Assembly (NCBI GenBank): GCA_958296175.1
Contig: OY282448.1
Coordinates: 62,001 to 126,000 of the forward strand
Reading direction: 5' to 3'
DNA: 64,000 nt
Origin: an uncultured Chloroflexota bacterium
GTDB lineage: Bacteria; Chloroflexota; UBA11872
Shown here: one piece after another, positions 38,101 to 46,476 of the stretch
Position numbering within the stretch: position 1 is the first letter of the stretch
Layout of the letters: the number at the start of each line of letters is the position of its first letter
Translations under genes and position numbers: made by a program
The notes under the pieces: model-generated
What the model saw: the letters and a program-made list of their open reading frames with translations, nothing else
Told to the model about the DNA's origin: nothing
The model's database searches: none

Positions 38101-38541
38101 TCAGACGCTGGTCAGCCACCAGATCAGGGCAACCACGGCGGCCTGGGCCAGGTAAAAGGGCAAGATCGAGACCGAGCGCAGAGCGGCGAACCAAGCAGCG
38201 AGCCCCGAGCCCTGCGGCGCAACCTCGAACAGGTCCGCGACGCCAGCCTCGCCGTTGCGGAGCTTGCGCAGGAACGTGTCGTAGGACGCGATAAAGCACC
38301 GCTCCAGGGCCAGGTAGTACGTGTCCAGACCAAGAAACAAGGCGATAGGCGCAAAGGCGATCCACTGGTAGTCGAAATCCATCACGCCCGCGCCCAACAC
38401 CAACATGGCCGCCACGACGATGACGCACCACGTCTTGTTGGCGCGGCTGCTTTCGGCCATGCGAGCGATGACGGCCTGCATGATGGACAGGTGCGCGTGG
38501 ACGGCGGGGGAGGTCTCGTCGAGTTTCGCGTCCCCGGCCAT
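38101..38541 (-). CDS. Small defence-island membrane protein
   Basis: This product of about 146 residues begins MAGDAKLDETSPAVHAH and has RMAESSRANKTWCVIVVAAM, a membrane segment, then IALFLGLDTYYLALERCFIA and a final membrane segment at the C-terminus. The R-M-A-x-S...K-T-W...LD-x-YYL-x-LER pattern recurs in widespread small membrane proteins of unknown function, which I recall as often lying near defence genes. It converges on the methylase gene with 43 bp between stops. An earlier ATG at 38,565 would add 8 residues. Confidence 0.65.
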   Translation of the reverse strand: MAGDAKLDETSPAVHAHLSIMQAVIARMAESSRANKTWCVIVVAAMLVLGAGVMDFDYQWIAFAPIALFLGLDTYYLALERCFIASYDTFLRKLRNGEAGVADLFEVAPQGSGLAAWFAALRSVSILPFYLAQAAVVALIWWLTSV

Positions 38542-38714
38542 GGGTCGTTCCGCCAAGCGCCGCATCCTCTAATTGTACGCGCCGCGTTGGAGCGCTCACG
38601 GTTAGCCGCCCCGCATTCCTTCGCTCCCGCCCTCGGGTTCTTGCCCCGTATCTACGAAGGGAGGCGGCTGTTGGCGGGAGCCGGCCGGGCTGGACGTGCG
38701 GCGGGGCCGGGCGT

Positions 38715-39047
38715 TTACCCGGGGGCGTGTTCGGCCAGGACCTGGGTGACCCAGGTGTCGATGCTCTGGCCGCTGTCGGCGGCGGCGGCGGCCACGCGCT
38801 GGTGCAGGTCGGTTCCCAGTCGGAGCTGGAGCTTGCCGGAGAACGGCGGTCTGGGGGCCACGCCGTCCTCGGCGCAGGACGCCAGATATTCGTCGATGGA
38901 GCGCTGGAACTCCGCCCGCAGCTGGCGCGCGTCGGATGCTTCGAACGTGGCGATGGGGTATGCGCCGGTGTTGACGACCCGCCCGTGCAGCCGCTGCACC
39001 GAGTCGTCGTATTCCACCGCCGCGGCATAGCCCTTGTACGTCAGCAC
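38715..39047 (-). CDS. hicB: HicB-family antitoxin with ribbon-helix-helix C-terminus
   Basis: This 110-residue protein has the N-terminal HicB fold (LTYKGYAAAVEYDDS) and a C-terminal ribbon-helix-helix-like segment (LQLRLGTDLHQRVAAAAADSG) for DNA binding. It neutralises HicA and should autorepress the pair. The GTG at 39,047 overlaps the end of hicA by 7 bp. It is oriented the same way as hicA and follows it. Confidence 0.85.
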   Translation of the reverse strand: MLTYKGYAAAVEYDDSVQRLHGRVVNTGAYPIATFEASDARQLRAEFQRSIDEYLASCAEDGVAPRPPFSGKLQLRLGTDLHQRVAAAAADSGQSIDTWVTQVLAEHAPG

Positions 39048-39316
39048 GGGGTCGACCTCCCGCCGGGGCGCACGCCCAGCGCCGCCAGGAACGCCGCAAG
39101 GTCGCGCACCGTGGCCCGGCCGATGTCCGGTCCGGGGTGCGGCCGATGTATCACCATTCGGTCTCCATCGTTCCTGAGCAGCACCCGCGACCCCTCCCGC
39201 TGGGTGACCGTTACGCCCAGCGCCGCCAGCAACGACTCGACGTCGGCCCAGCGGATATTCGCCGGCGTGGGTTTCTGGAAGAGCCGCCGCAGGGTGCGCC
39301 GATGCTTGGCTCGCAC
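39041..39316 (-). CDS. hicA: HicA-family mRNA interferase toxin
   Basis: This 91-residue product is a small double-stranded-RNA-binding-like toxin. The key His lies in RMVIHRPHPGPDI and the typical helix in RATVRDLAAFLAALGV. HicA cleaves mRNA when not bound by HicB. The start is probably the GTG at 39,316, since the frame upstream has no homology. The hicA-hicB order and overlap are those of classical hicAB modules. It points toward the helicase/methylase locus and is divergent from the GPP34 gene. Confidence 0.82.
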   Translation of the reverse strand: MRAKHRRTLRRLFQKPTPANIRWADVESLLAALGVTVTQREGSRVLLRNDGDRMVIHRPHPGPDIGRATVRDLAAFLAALGVRPGGRSTPC

Positions 39317-39501
39317 ACGGTCTACGGTACCACCGTCGGAATCGCCCGCCGGTCTCCCGCCCGTCTCCGCGCCGGCTCTGGACGCCCTGCGATGGCCGCG
39401 CGGACGCCTGGCTTGCTGGCCGCCGCGGTCTGGCGCGGGTGCGGGGTATGCTTGCCGCGGGCGGCCGGCTGGTGTGTGGCGCAAGGGCAAGGAGCGGTCT
39501 G

Positions 39502-40158
39502 GTGGTGCTGAGATTCGCCGAAGAGATCGTGCTGCTGCTGCTGGACGACGTGAGCGGGGAGTTTGCGCGCATTCCGGAGTGGTCGCTGCAGCGGGCGCTG
39601 GCGGGGGCGGTGCTGATGGACCTGGCGCTGGAGAACCGCATCGACACGGACCCGCAGCGGCTGTTTCTGGTGGACGGGTCGCCGACGGGGGACGACCTGC
39701 TGGACCCGACGCTGGCCAGCATTGCGAACGCGGAGGGGACGCACGACAGCCGCTACTGGGTGGAACAGACGGCCATGCAGCACGCGGACCGGGTGCACGC
39801 GCGCGTGCTGGAGCGGCTGGTGGAGCACGGCATTCTGCATCGGCGGGACGACCGCTTTCTGTGGGTGTTCCAGTCGCGGCGCTACCCGGCGGTGGACGGC
39901 ACGGCGGAGCGGGAAGTGAAGCTGCGCATCATGGAGGTGCTGTTCAGCGACGAGATTCCGGACCCGCGCGACATCGTGATCGTCTGTCTGGCGGACTCGT
40001 GCGGGATTTTCCAGGAGCTGCTGTCGAAGCGGGAACTGAACCTGGCCAGCGAGCGCATCCAACAGGTGCGCAAGATGGACCTTATCGGCCAGGCGATTTC
40101 GCAGGCGGTCTGGGATATCGAGATGTCGCTGGCGCTGGCGACACACCCGCTGATGTAG
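39502..40158 (+). CDS. GPP34 (GOLPH3-like) family protein
   Basis: This 218-residue protein is of the GPP34 family, whose eukaryotic members (GOLPH3, Vps74) bind phosphoinositides and organise Golgi glycosyltransferases. The typical start is LRFAEEIVLLLLDD, followed by GEFARIPEWSLQRALAGAVL and MDLALENRIDTD. The GTG at 39,502 has AGGAG 7 bp upstream. Bacterial members are widespread in Actinobacteria and related lineages and lack a defined role; a membrane-adaptor function is only an inference. Confidence 0.88.
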   Translation: MVLRFAEEIVLLLLDDVSGEFARIPEWSLQRALAGAVLMDLALENRIDTDPQRLFLVDGSPTGDDLLDPTLASIANAEGTHDSRYWVEQTAMQHADRVHARVLERLVEHGILHRRDDRFLWVFQSRRYPAVDGTAEREVKLRIMEVLFSDEIPDPRDIVIVCLADSCGIFQELLSKRELNLASERIQQVRKMDLIGQAISQAVWDIEMSLALATHPLM

Positions 40159-40315
40159 AGGACGCGCGCGGCCGGCGGCCCGGCCAAGCGTCTCGGCGGG
40201 TGCGTAAGACGCCCAGCCGATGTGGTGAGACAAGCGCGGCTGGCGGCCGCCCGCGCCGCTGCGGCCTGCGAGCCCCCCTGGCCGCTGGTCGCCGTGCCGA
40301 GGCGCCGCTGGCCGG

Positions 40316-41992
40316 TTACGCGGTGGTGACGGCGCCGGTGCTGGCGGAGGAGACGAGGGCGGCGTATTTGGCCATGGCGCCGCGGGGGTAGCGGGGGGCG
40401 GGGGGGCGCCAGTCGGCCAGGCGGGCTTGGAGGTCGGCGTCGCTCAGGTCGACGTCCAGACGGCGCGCGGACACGTCGAAGGTGATCAGGTCGCCGTCGC
40501 GCAGGGCGGCGATGGGGCCGCCGCGCGAGGCTTCGGGGGCCACGTGGCCGATCATGAAGCCGTGGGACGCGCCGGAGAAGCGTCCGTCGGTCATCAGCGC
40601 CACGGAGTCGCCCAGGCCCACGCCTTGCAGCGCGCCGGTGACGGCCAGCATTTCGCGCATGCCGGGGCCGCCGGCGGGGCCTTCGTTGCGGATGACGATG
40701 AACGAGCCGGGGTCGATGCCGCGGGTGGTCACGGCCTGGAAGCAGTCTTCTTCGCTCTCGAACACGCGCGCGGGGCCGGTGAAGGTGGTGCGCTCCTGGC
40801 CGGAGACTTTGATGACGCAGCCGTCGGGGGCCAGGTTGCCGCGCAGGATCAGCAGGCCGCCGCTGGGTTTGAGGGGCCGCTCGATGGGCGCCACGACTTG
40901 CTGGCCGGGGGTTTCGACGGCGGCTTGGGCGGCTTCGGCCAGGGTGCGGCCGTCCACGTAGCGCACGCCGCCGTGCAGGTGGCCGCCTTTCAGCAGCTCG
41001 CGGGCGATGAGGCTCAACCCGCCGGCGGCGTAGACGTCGGTGGCCACGAAGCGGCCCCAGGGCTTGAGGTCGGCCAGGATGGGCACGCTGGAGGCGATGC
41101 GGTCGAAGTCTTCCAGTTCCAGCGGCACGCCGGCTTCGTTGGCGATGGCCATGAGATGCAGCACGGCGTTGGTCGACCCGCCGGTGGCGGCCACGGCGGC
41201 AATGGCGTTTTCCACGGCCTGGCGGGTGATGATGTCGCGCGGGCGGACGTTGCGTTCCAGCAGGTCCATCACGATGCGGCCGGCCTCGAAGGCGGTGTCG
41301 TGCTTGCTGCCGTCGGTGGCGGGCACGGCGTTGGCGCCGCTGGGGCTGATGCCCAGGAACTCCAGGGCGGTGGCCATGGTGTTGGCGGTGAACTGCCCGC
41401 CGCAGGCGCCGGCGCCGGGGCAGGCGGCGTTTTCCAGTTCCAGCAGGCCGGCGTCGTCCAGCTTGCCCGCCGCATGCATGCCCACACCTTCGAAGACGTC
41501 CTGAATGGTGACGTTGCGGCCGCGGAAGCGGCCGGGGGCGATGCTGCCGCTGTACAGCGCCAGGCCGGGAATGTCGAGCCGCGCCAACACCATGGCGGCG
41601 GCGGGGATGGTCTTGTCGCAGCCGACGATGACCACCAGAGCATCGAAGGAATGGCCGATGGCGGCGACTTCGATGGAGTCGGCGATGACCTCGCGGCTGA
41701 CCAGCGAGGCGCGCATGCCCTCGGTGCCCATGGAAACGCCGTCGCTGACGGAGATGGTGTTCAGCTCCATGGGGGTGCCGCCGCAGGCGCGGATGCCCTC
41801 TTTGACGCGCTCGGCCAGGCGCCGGTGGTTGAAGTTGCAGGGCATGGTCTCGATCCACTCGTGCGCCACGCCAACGATGGGCCGGGCCAGGTCGGCGTCG
41901 CTGAACCCGATCGACTTGAGGTACGAGCGGGCGGGCGCGCGGGACGGGCCATCGGTCATGACGGCGCTGTTGCGCTTGCGGGGATCGGACAT
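40316..41992 (-). CDS. ilvD: Dihydroxy-acid dehydratase
   Basis: IlvD converts 2,3-dihydroxyisovalerate to 2-ketoisovalerate in branched-chain amino acid synthesis, using an Fe-S cluster. The 558-residue protein carries the cysteines in [22 protein letters not shown] and [15 protein letters not shown]. The IlvD/Edd signatures VGCDKTIP and [16 protein letters not shown] are intact. The start at 41,992 gives the usual N-terminus ([20 protein letters not shown]); an upstream frame extension is non-homologous. It is convergent with GPP34. Confidence 0.95.
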   Translation of the reverse strand: MSDPRKRNSAVMTDGPSRAPARSYLKSIGFSDADLARPIVGVAHEWIETMPCNFNHRRLAERVKEGIRACGGTPMELNTISVSDGVSMGTEGMRASLVSREVIADSIEVAAIGHSFDALVVIVGCDKTIPAAAMVLARLDIPGLALYSGSIAPGRFRGRNVTIQDVFEGVGMHAAGKLDDAGLLELENAACPGAGACGGQFTANTMATALEFLGISPSGANAVPATDGSKHDTAFEAGRIVMDLLERNVRPRDIITRQAVENAIAAVAATGGSTNAVLHLMAIANEAGVPLELEDFDRIASSVPILADLKPWGRFVATDVYAAGGLSLIARELLKGGHLHGGVRYVDGRTLAEAAQAAVETPGQQVVAPIERPLKPSGGLLILRGNLAPDGCVIKVSGQERTTFTGPARVFESEEDCFQAVTTRGIDPGSFIVIRNEGPAGGPGMREMLAVTGALQGVGLGDSVALMTDGRFSGASHGFMIGHVAPEASRGGPIAALRDGDLITFDVSARRLDVDLSDADLQARLADWRPPAPRYPRGAMAKYAALVSSASTGAVTTA

Positions 41993-42707
41993 GGGGGGAC
42001 TTCCTGACTGCTGGGCGACGGGCTCGGGTTCGCCGCCCATGGTGAAACAGCGGGGCGCACGGTTTCAAGCGTTCAAGCGGCGGGACGGGCTGGCCCCGGC
42101 CCCTGCCGAGACCGCACGCGCACGGACGAGGGGCGTTCCGATGTTACTAGAGGCCCCCGACGTGCTTACTGGCCGCACGCGCGGACGGGGGTCGAGCACG
42201 GATGCGCCCGCCCGCGGGCGCTGGTTCCGCCCCGCGGGGACGCGGCTGGAGCGCCCGACGCCGCCAACGACGCTGACGCCACTTTACTATGACGGCCGTC
42301 CGCGCATGGAGGATTGGAGCGTCGCCGGTGGCCATGCTCGACGGCGGCCCGCGAGTGGCGATGGGAACGCCGCCGCTGGCGGCGCTGGGCGAGCTGGCGG
42401 ACGGCGCGGGGTCGACCGGGGGCTGACGGGCAGAGGTAGGCCGACGACCGACGGCTCGGAGTGAACGGCGGACGGCGCGGGATCGACCGAGGGCTGACGG
42501 GCAGGTGTAGGCCGGCGGCTCGGGGTGGGACGGCGGCCGGCGCGACAGCACGGTCAGATGCGGGGCGGTGGACGCGGGGCGGTACGGCGGCCGCGCAGCC
42601 GGCGCGACGGGGAGGCTTGCGGGGCTTATGCTTTCTGACGGCGGCCAGCGGCGCGGAACGTTTGGCGCGGCCGGCGGCGGGCGGAGCGAACCGCTGGCCG
42701 CACGCGC
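41993..42707. repeat. Long spacer with a ~71 bp tandem repeat
   Basis: No gene is supported in this 715 bp gap. Two tandem copies of a ~71 bp unit lie at 42,396-42,466 and 42,467-42,533. Each contains ACGGCGCGGG(G/A)TCGACCG, then GGGCTGACGGGCAG, then a TAGGCC stretch. The copies are about 85% similar by eye. The promoter region of ilvD lies at its left end. Confidence 0.55.
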
Positions 42708-43022
42708 TCAGTCCTGGTGGAAGACTTCCTCCAGGCGTTGCAGGGGGACCAGGCCCGTGGCGGTGTCGACGTCCAGAATGTCCGCGTGCTCGGCCTGCCA
42801 GCGCGCCTGCACCTCGGAAGCGCCCAAGAACGCGCTGGCCTTCTCCCAGTCGTCGCATTCCAAGAAGCCGATGGCGTGGCCGTGGAACAGGTAGATCGAA
42901 TAGTTGCGGATGCCGGCGCGGGTGTTTTCGTCTTGCAGCGCCTGCCAGACGTTGGCGTGCGTGCGGCGGTAGTCGTCCAGCCGGTCGGGTTTGATGGGCA
43001 GCGCAAAGGCAATGCGTTGCAC
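42708..43022 (-). CDS. rhaM: L-rhamnose mutarotase-like protein
   Basis: This 104-residue protein is of the RhaM family, which interconverts the anomers of L-rhamnose. The fold markers are QRIAFALPIKPDRLDDYRR, the His in DYRRTHANVWQAL, and IYLFHGHAIGFLECDDWEK. The C-terminus LVPLQRLEEVFHQD is typical of the family. It is divergent from nudC with 50 bp between the starts. The sugar specificity is inferred from the family only. Confidence 0.85.
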   Translation of the reverse strand: MQRIAFALPIKPDRLDDYRRTHANVWQALQDENTRAGIRNYSIYLFHGHAIGFLECDDWEKASAFLGASEVQARWQAEHADILDVDTATGLVPLQRLEEVFHQD

Positions 43023-43072
43023 GGGAGGCTCCCCCAGGCGTCAGGCGCGGGTGGGAGCATGCGCCGCCAGCC

Positions 43073-44038
43073 GTGACTCGTCCACACACCTTTAGCGGCA
43101 ATACGCTGGACCGCGCCGAGCGCGAACGGCGCGACCCGGCCTGGATAGCACGCCGCGAACGCGACCCCGCCAGCCTGTTCCTGCCGCTGCGCCGGCTGGA
43201 CGTGCTGGCGCGGGACGACGGCGGCGCGCTGCGGCTGGCCTGGCAGACGGGGCGGCGCCTGGCGCGGCTGGGCGTGGACGGCCCAAAGTTTCTGCTGGGG
43301 CTGCGGGACGGCGCGGCGCATTTTGCGCTGGACGTGTCGGACGCTGACGACGCGCTGACGCAGGACGGCGGCGGCCGTATCGACGCTGGCAGCCATATCG
43401 ACGGCGGTGCACGCACCGGCGGCGCGCCGCGGTTTGTGGAGCTGCGCGAGGCCTCGGTGCTGCTGCCCGCGGCCGAGGCCGGCATCGCCGCGCAGGCGCG
43501 CGCCAACCTGGACTGGCACGCGCGCCACCAGTTTTGCAGCGTCTGCGGGCAGCCCTCGCAGTCCGTGCGCGGCGGCCAGCAGCGCACCTGCGGCGGCTGC
43601 GGCGCCCATCACTTCCCGCGCACCGACCCGGTCGTGATCGTGGTGGTCAGCCGCGGCGACCGCTGCCTGCTGGGGCAGTCGCGCGGGCGCCTGGCGCGGC
43701 GGCGCATGTTCTCGGCGCTGGCCGGGTTCGTGGATCAAGGCGAATCCATCGAGGAAGCCGTGCGGCGCGAAGTGGCCGAAGAGGCCGGCGTCCAGGTGGG
43801 CCGCGTGACCTACCACTCGTCCCAGCCCTGGCCGTTTCCCTCCTCGCTGATGATCGGCTGCCACGCCGACGCGCTAACCACCGAGCTGCGCCCGGACGAC
43901 GTGGAGATGCAGGCCGTGCGCTGGTTCCCCCGCCCCCAAGTCCGCCGCGCCCTGGCCAACGCCGACCCCAAGCTGCGCGTCCCCGCCCAGTTCGCCATCG
44001 CCCACCACCTGATCAAAGCCTGGGCGGAACGCGCCTGA
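43073..44038 (+). CDS. nudC: NAD(+) diphosphatase of the NudC family
   Basis: This 321-residue NUDIX hydrolase is of the NudC type, which hydrolyses NAD(H) and can remove NAD caps from RNA. The zinc ribbon is FCSVCGQPSQS...CGGCGAHHFPR. The Nudix box runs from GFVDQGESIEEAVRREVAEE to the closing AGV. The SQPWPFPSSLMIG motif is diagnostic for NudC. Family length is normal. The start is the GTG at 43,073. Confidence 0.93.
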   Translation: MTRPHTFSGNTLDRAERERRDPAWIARRERDPASLFLPLRRLDVLARDDGGALRLAWQTGRRLARLGVDGPKFLLGLRDGAAHFALDVSDADDALTQDGGGRIDAGSHIDGGARTGGAPRFVELREASVLLPAAEAGIAAQARANLDWHARHQFCSVCGQPSQSVRGGQQRTCGGCGAHHFPRTDPVVIVVVSRGDRCLLGQSRGRLARRRMFSALAGFVDQGESIEEAVRREVAEEAGVQVGRVTYHSSQPWPFPSSLMIGCHADALTTELRPDDVEMQAVRWFPRPQVRRALANADPKLRVPAQFAIAHHLIKAWAERA

Positions 44039-44144
44039 TCCGGCATGGAGGACAAGCCGCAGGACGGCGCGGACCGGGTTTGGACCGTCAACGACACGCT
44101 CAGCGCGACGCGATGGAGTCGAGCCTCTCCCACCGATCAACGGG

Positions 44145-44174
44145 TTGACACCCCATGGTCGGGCGTCGTAGCTT
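44145..44174 (+). promoter_or_regulatory. Sigma-70-like promoter before the small protein/dCTP deaminase pair
   Basis: TTGACA at 44,145-44,150 is an exact -35 box. TAGCTT at 44,169-44,174, spaced by 18 bp, is a plausible -10 box. It lies about 30 bp before the ATG of the 44,206 gene and marks the left edge of the AT-richer segment. Confidence 0.5.
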
Positions 44175-44205
44175 CAGTATTTGACGCGAGCGGAGATTTT
44201 AACTG

Positions 44206-44514
44206 ATGCTTGACAGGATTGAGATCCCAAAATGGCTCTCGCCGCCTCGACAGGGAGCCTTACGGTGCACCTACATTGACCAGGACCTCTCCAGTATGGA
44301 ATACACCGTGCAATTCAAAGTCAATGGGCGCACGTATACCTCGTTTGTTCCAAAAGAGGTCGTTGACATCAAAGAAAAGCAGATGCTCGTTCACGTCATT
44401 GGGTCGCTCAAAGACGGTTCACATCTTGTCGACCTTCCCTCCGACACGTTGATCTCTGGCACCAGGATCAAGATTCGCAAAGACGAACCGGGGCTCATTT
44501 ATGATCCTCTGTGA
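44206..44514 (+). CDS. Hypothetical protein coupled to dCTP deaminase-like gene (102 aa)
   Basis: No family is recognised. The protein begins MLDRIEIPKWLSPP and looks like a small beta-rich protein (MEYTVQFKVNGRTYTSFVPK, MLVHVIGSL). Its last 14 nt overlap the start of the dCTP deaminase gene, so translation is coupled. Base composition is much more AT-rich than the surrounding genome. A dedicated partner or regulator of the deaminase is an inference from position only. Confidence 0.65.
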   Translation: MLDRIEIPKWLSPPRQGALRCTYIDQDLSSMEYTVQFKVNGRTYTSFVPKEVVDIKEKQMLVHVIGSLKDGSHLVDLPSDTLISGTRIKIRKDEPGLIYDPL

Positions 44515-45049
44515 CCTGGACATTCTCCAAGAGATTGAAAGTGGAAATCTGAAGTTTGAGCCAATGATCGAGCCGGACCAGGTATCTACTTCGTCCATCG
44601 ATCTTCGACTGGCGAATGTGTTTACCGTGCCCAACAAACCCGAACAAGGAATATCTATCACGATTGACCCTGGAAAAGTCTCACCAGAAAAGGTATTTGC
44701 AGACTACGCAAAGAGAGTCACCGTACCATCTGGAGAAAAGTTCAAGCTGAAGCCTGGGGGATTCGTTCTAGGATATACGCTGGAACGGGTAGAGTTGCCT
44801 AACCACCTCGCGGCACGAATCGAAGGGCGAAGCTCCATGGCGCGCCTCGGCGTTTCAATCCACCAAACAGCGCCTACGGTTCACGCGGCTTTTGCTGGGC
44901 AACTCCGACTGGAGATATCAAACGTCGGACCCTACACCGTGCTGCTCGAACCCGGGACTCGGTTCTGCCAACTGATCGTTGAAAAGCTGTCTTCACCCTC
45001 CCAAACAACAGGTAAAAGCCGCTGGCACGGCCAAGGCGCTTCCACGTAG
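44501..45049 (+). CDS. dcd: dCTP deaminase/dUTPase-family protein
   Basis: This 182-residue protein has the trimeric dUTPase/Dcd fold. The conserved nucleotide-binding patches are SSIDLRLANVF, GRSSMARLGV (Ser/Arg of the active site) and AFAGQLRLEISN, with the catalytic Glu in LRLE. The loop reads THAAF-like (TVHAAF) where classical Dcd has DPGW. Housekeeping Dcd makes dUMP precursors, while defence versions deplete dCTP during phage infection; its place in an AT-rich island beside HEPN and restriction genes favours, but does not prove, the latter. Confidence 0.82.
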   Translation: MILCDLDILQEIESGNLKFEPMIEPDQVSTSSIDLRLANVFTVPNKPEQGISITIDPGKVSPEKVFADYAKRVTVPSGEKFKLKPGGFVLGYTLERVELPNHLAARIEGRSSMARLGVSIHQTAPTVHAAFAGQLRLEISNVGPYTVLLEPGTRFCQLIVEKLSSPSQTTGKSRWHGQGAST

Positions 45050-45202
45050 CACCAGTCATAGCACAACGGACTGAAACGTCCCCGGCAATACACGAGCACG
45101 AAGTGATTGGATGCCGGATGGTGTCCCGCGTGATGGAGGATACCTATACTGCTTTGCGCATCGATAGACTCCAGTAAACATCTGAATTACGAAACGTTTT
45201 CT

Positions 45203-45937
45203 TTAGTGGAATTTTCGGAAGACATTGAGAAGAAGAATCTCGATGTGATGTGCACAAGTGTTCGCACCTATCTGTAGCGAATTTGGGTGACCGCAACCGT
45301 TACGCCTATCGAGACAAGCCTTAAGTTCTTTCTTCACATTCTTGCCAATTATTGATATCGCTGCGATTCGGTCAAGGAAGTCAGCCTCTCCCATCCTACC
45401 AAGATCGTCAGTCGTGATCGCCGTCTTCCATCGTGAATTGACTTGACTGGCCTCGGCGTTGAATTTATCAAGATGCTGTGTGCACACATGAGTATGCAGC
45501 ACATCCATTGCTGCAAGCCACGACATGACGATTGCCGAGCGATAAAGCCCCGCCTCGTGACACTTGATCGCCTCTTCAGCAAACGCGCGAGTGTCGGCGT
45601 TCTGGATATTTGGAAGCACAGCCCTAAGTTCGGACGCTACCCTCGCCACCGATGGACTTACAGCCGTGACACCCAGTCCGAAAAGATGCTGCCTTCCTGT
45701 AACAGTGAGCTCCCATCCCTGAGGCGTCCTGATCGCCGCTCCCTTTGACCGCCTGAGTGCAGCGGATGGGTTCCATCTCTCAGTAATTTTGAGGCCGGCC
45801 TGACTCGCTTTCTCCTTGATTTCTTTCACCTGACATGGCGTATCAAATGTAGCAAGAATCAGGAGTAACTTATCCAGCCGTGATAAGTCACGGTGCAGCC
45901 AGCTTTTCAGGTCAACAATGCTGAGCAAGTTTCTCAC
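45203..45937 (-). CDS. HEPN-domain protein (candidate RNase toxin)
   Basis: This 244-residue protein has an N-terminal ~75-residue region that looks like a winged helix (LSRLDKLLLILATFD, TPQGWELTVTGRQHL). Its C-terminal half is helical and ends with the HEPN nuclease-type motif R-x4-H in LDRRNGCGHPNSL (about residue 216). FAEEAIKCHEAGLYRSAIVM is typical of HEPN proteins. Such proteins cleave RNA in toxin-antitoxin and abortive-infection systems. It overlaps the upstream partner gene by 26 bp, so the two are one unit. Composition is AT-rich. Confidence 0.7.
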   Translation of the reverse strand: MRNLLSIVDLKSWLHRDLSRLDKLLLILATFDTPCQVKEIKEKASQAGLKITERWNPSAALRRSKGAAIRTPQGWELTVTGRQHLFGLGVTAVSPSVARVASELRAVLPNIQNADTRAFAEEAIKCHEAGLYRSAIVMSWLAAMDVLHTHVCTQHLDKFNAEASQVNSRWKTAITTDDLGRMGEADFLDRIAAISIIGKNVKKELKACLDRRNGCGHPNSLQIGANTCAHHIEILLLNVFRKFH

Positions 45938-46409
45938 TCAGAGATTGCCTCTCGTTAGCTGAGATTGCAAAAATACCCTCTCCGAACAACCGCAGGCGAT
46001 CGTTTTTTGCAAGTGTATTTAGATATGAAGAAAGATTGCTCGCGTATGATTTCTTATAGAACGGAGTGGCGGTTTTCATTTGGTCTAGCAGTTCGTTCCG
46101 ATTGAATTTTTCAGCTCCCTTGATGAATGTCAGATACGCTGCTGCTGCGATGATAAGATCCGACCCATTCTTCACTGATAGTGTCTGGGCAATAGCGTCA
46201 ACAGAAAGCCCTTCAAGACCCATCTTTGAGTCATCGTCATATGACTGACTCTTAGCGTCTAGCTCAATTGAGCTTTTATTCATTGAGTGCAAAGAGTGTA
46301 TTTCTTTCAGCAGTTGAGCCAAATCACGTTCGAGAAACAATTCTTCTCCCTCATACTCAAGTTCGATATCTCCCATTTTGATTCGGATTTTCACGATACC
46401 TTTGCTCAT
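45912..46409 (-). CDS. Unknown partner of the HEPN protein (165 aa)
   Basis: The product begins MSKGIVKIRIKMGDIELEYE, a short beta-rich N-terminal segment, then a helical region (SVDAIAQTLSVKNGSDLIIA). The C-terminal part resembles a helix-turn-helix or winged-helix fold (FNRNELLDQMKTAT, SYASNLSSYLNTLAK, LRLFGEGIFAIS). GGAGGT lies 7 bp before the ATG at 46,409, a strong start. It precedes and overlaps the HEPN gene, the usual order for an antitoxin or sensor followed by a toxin. No named family is recognised. Confidence 0.65.
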   Translation of the reverse strand: MSKGIVKIRIKMGDIELEYEGEELFLERDLAQLLKEIHSLHSMNKSSIELDAKSQSYDDDSKMGLEGLSVDAIAQTLSVKNGSDLIIAAAAYLTFIKGAEKFNRNELLDQMKTATPFYKKSYASNLSSYLNTLAKNDRLRLFGEGIFAISANERQSLSEKLAQHC

Positions 46410-46476
46410 CTCGAACACCTCCAAAGGTTCCGCAAGCGTAATGCCGGTGCGCGCGGATCATATTGCCCCATGGAAG

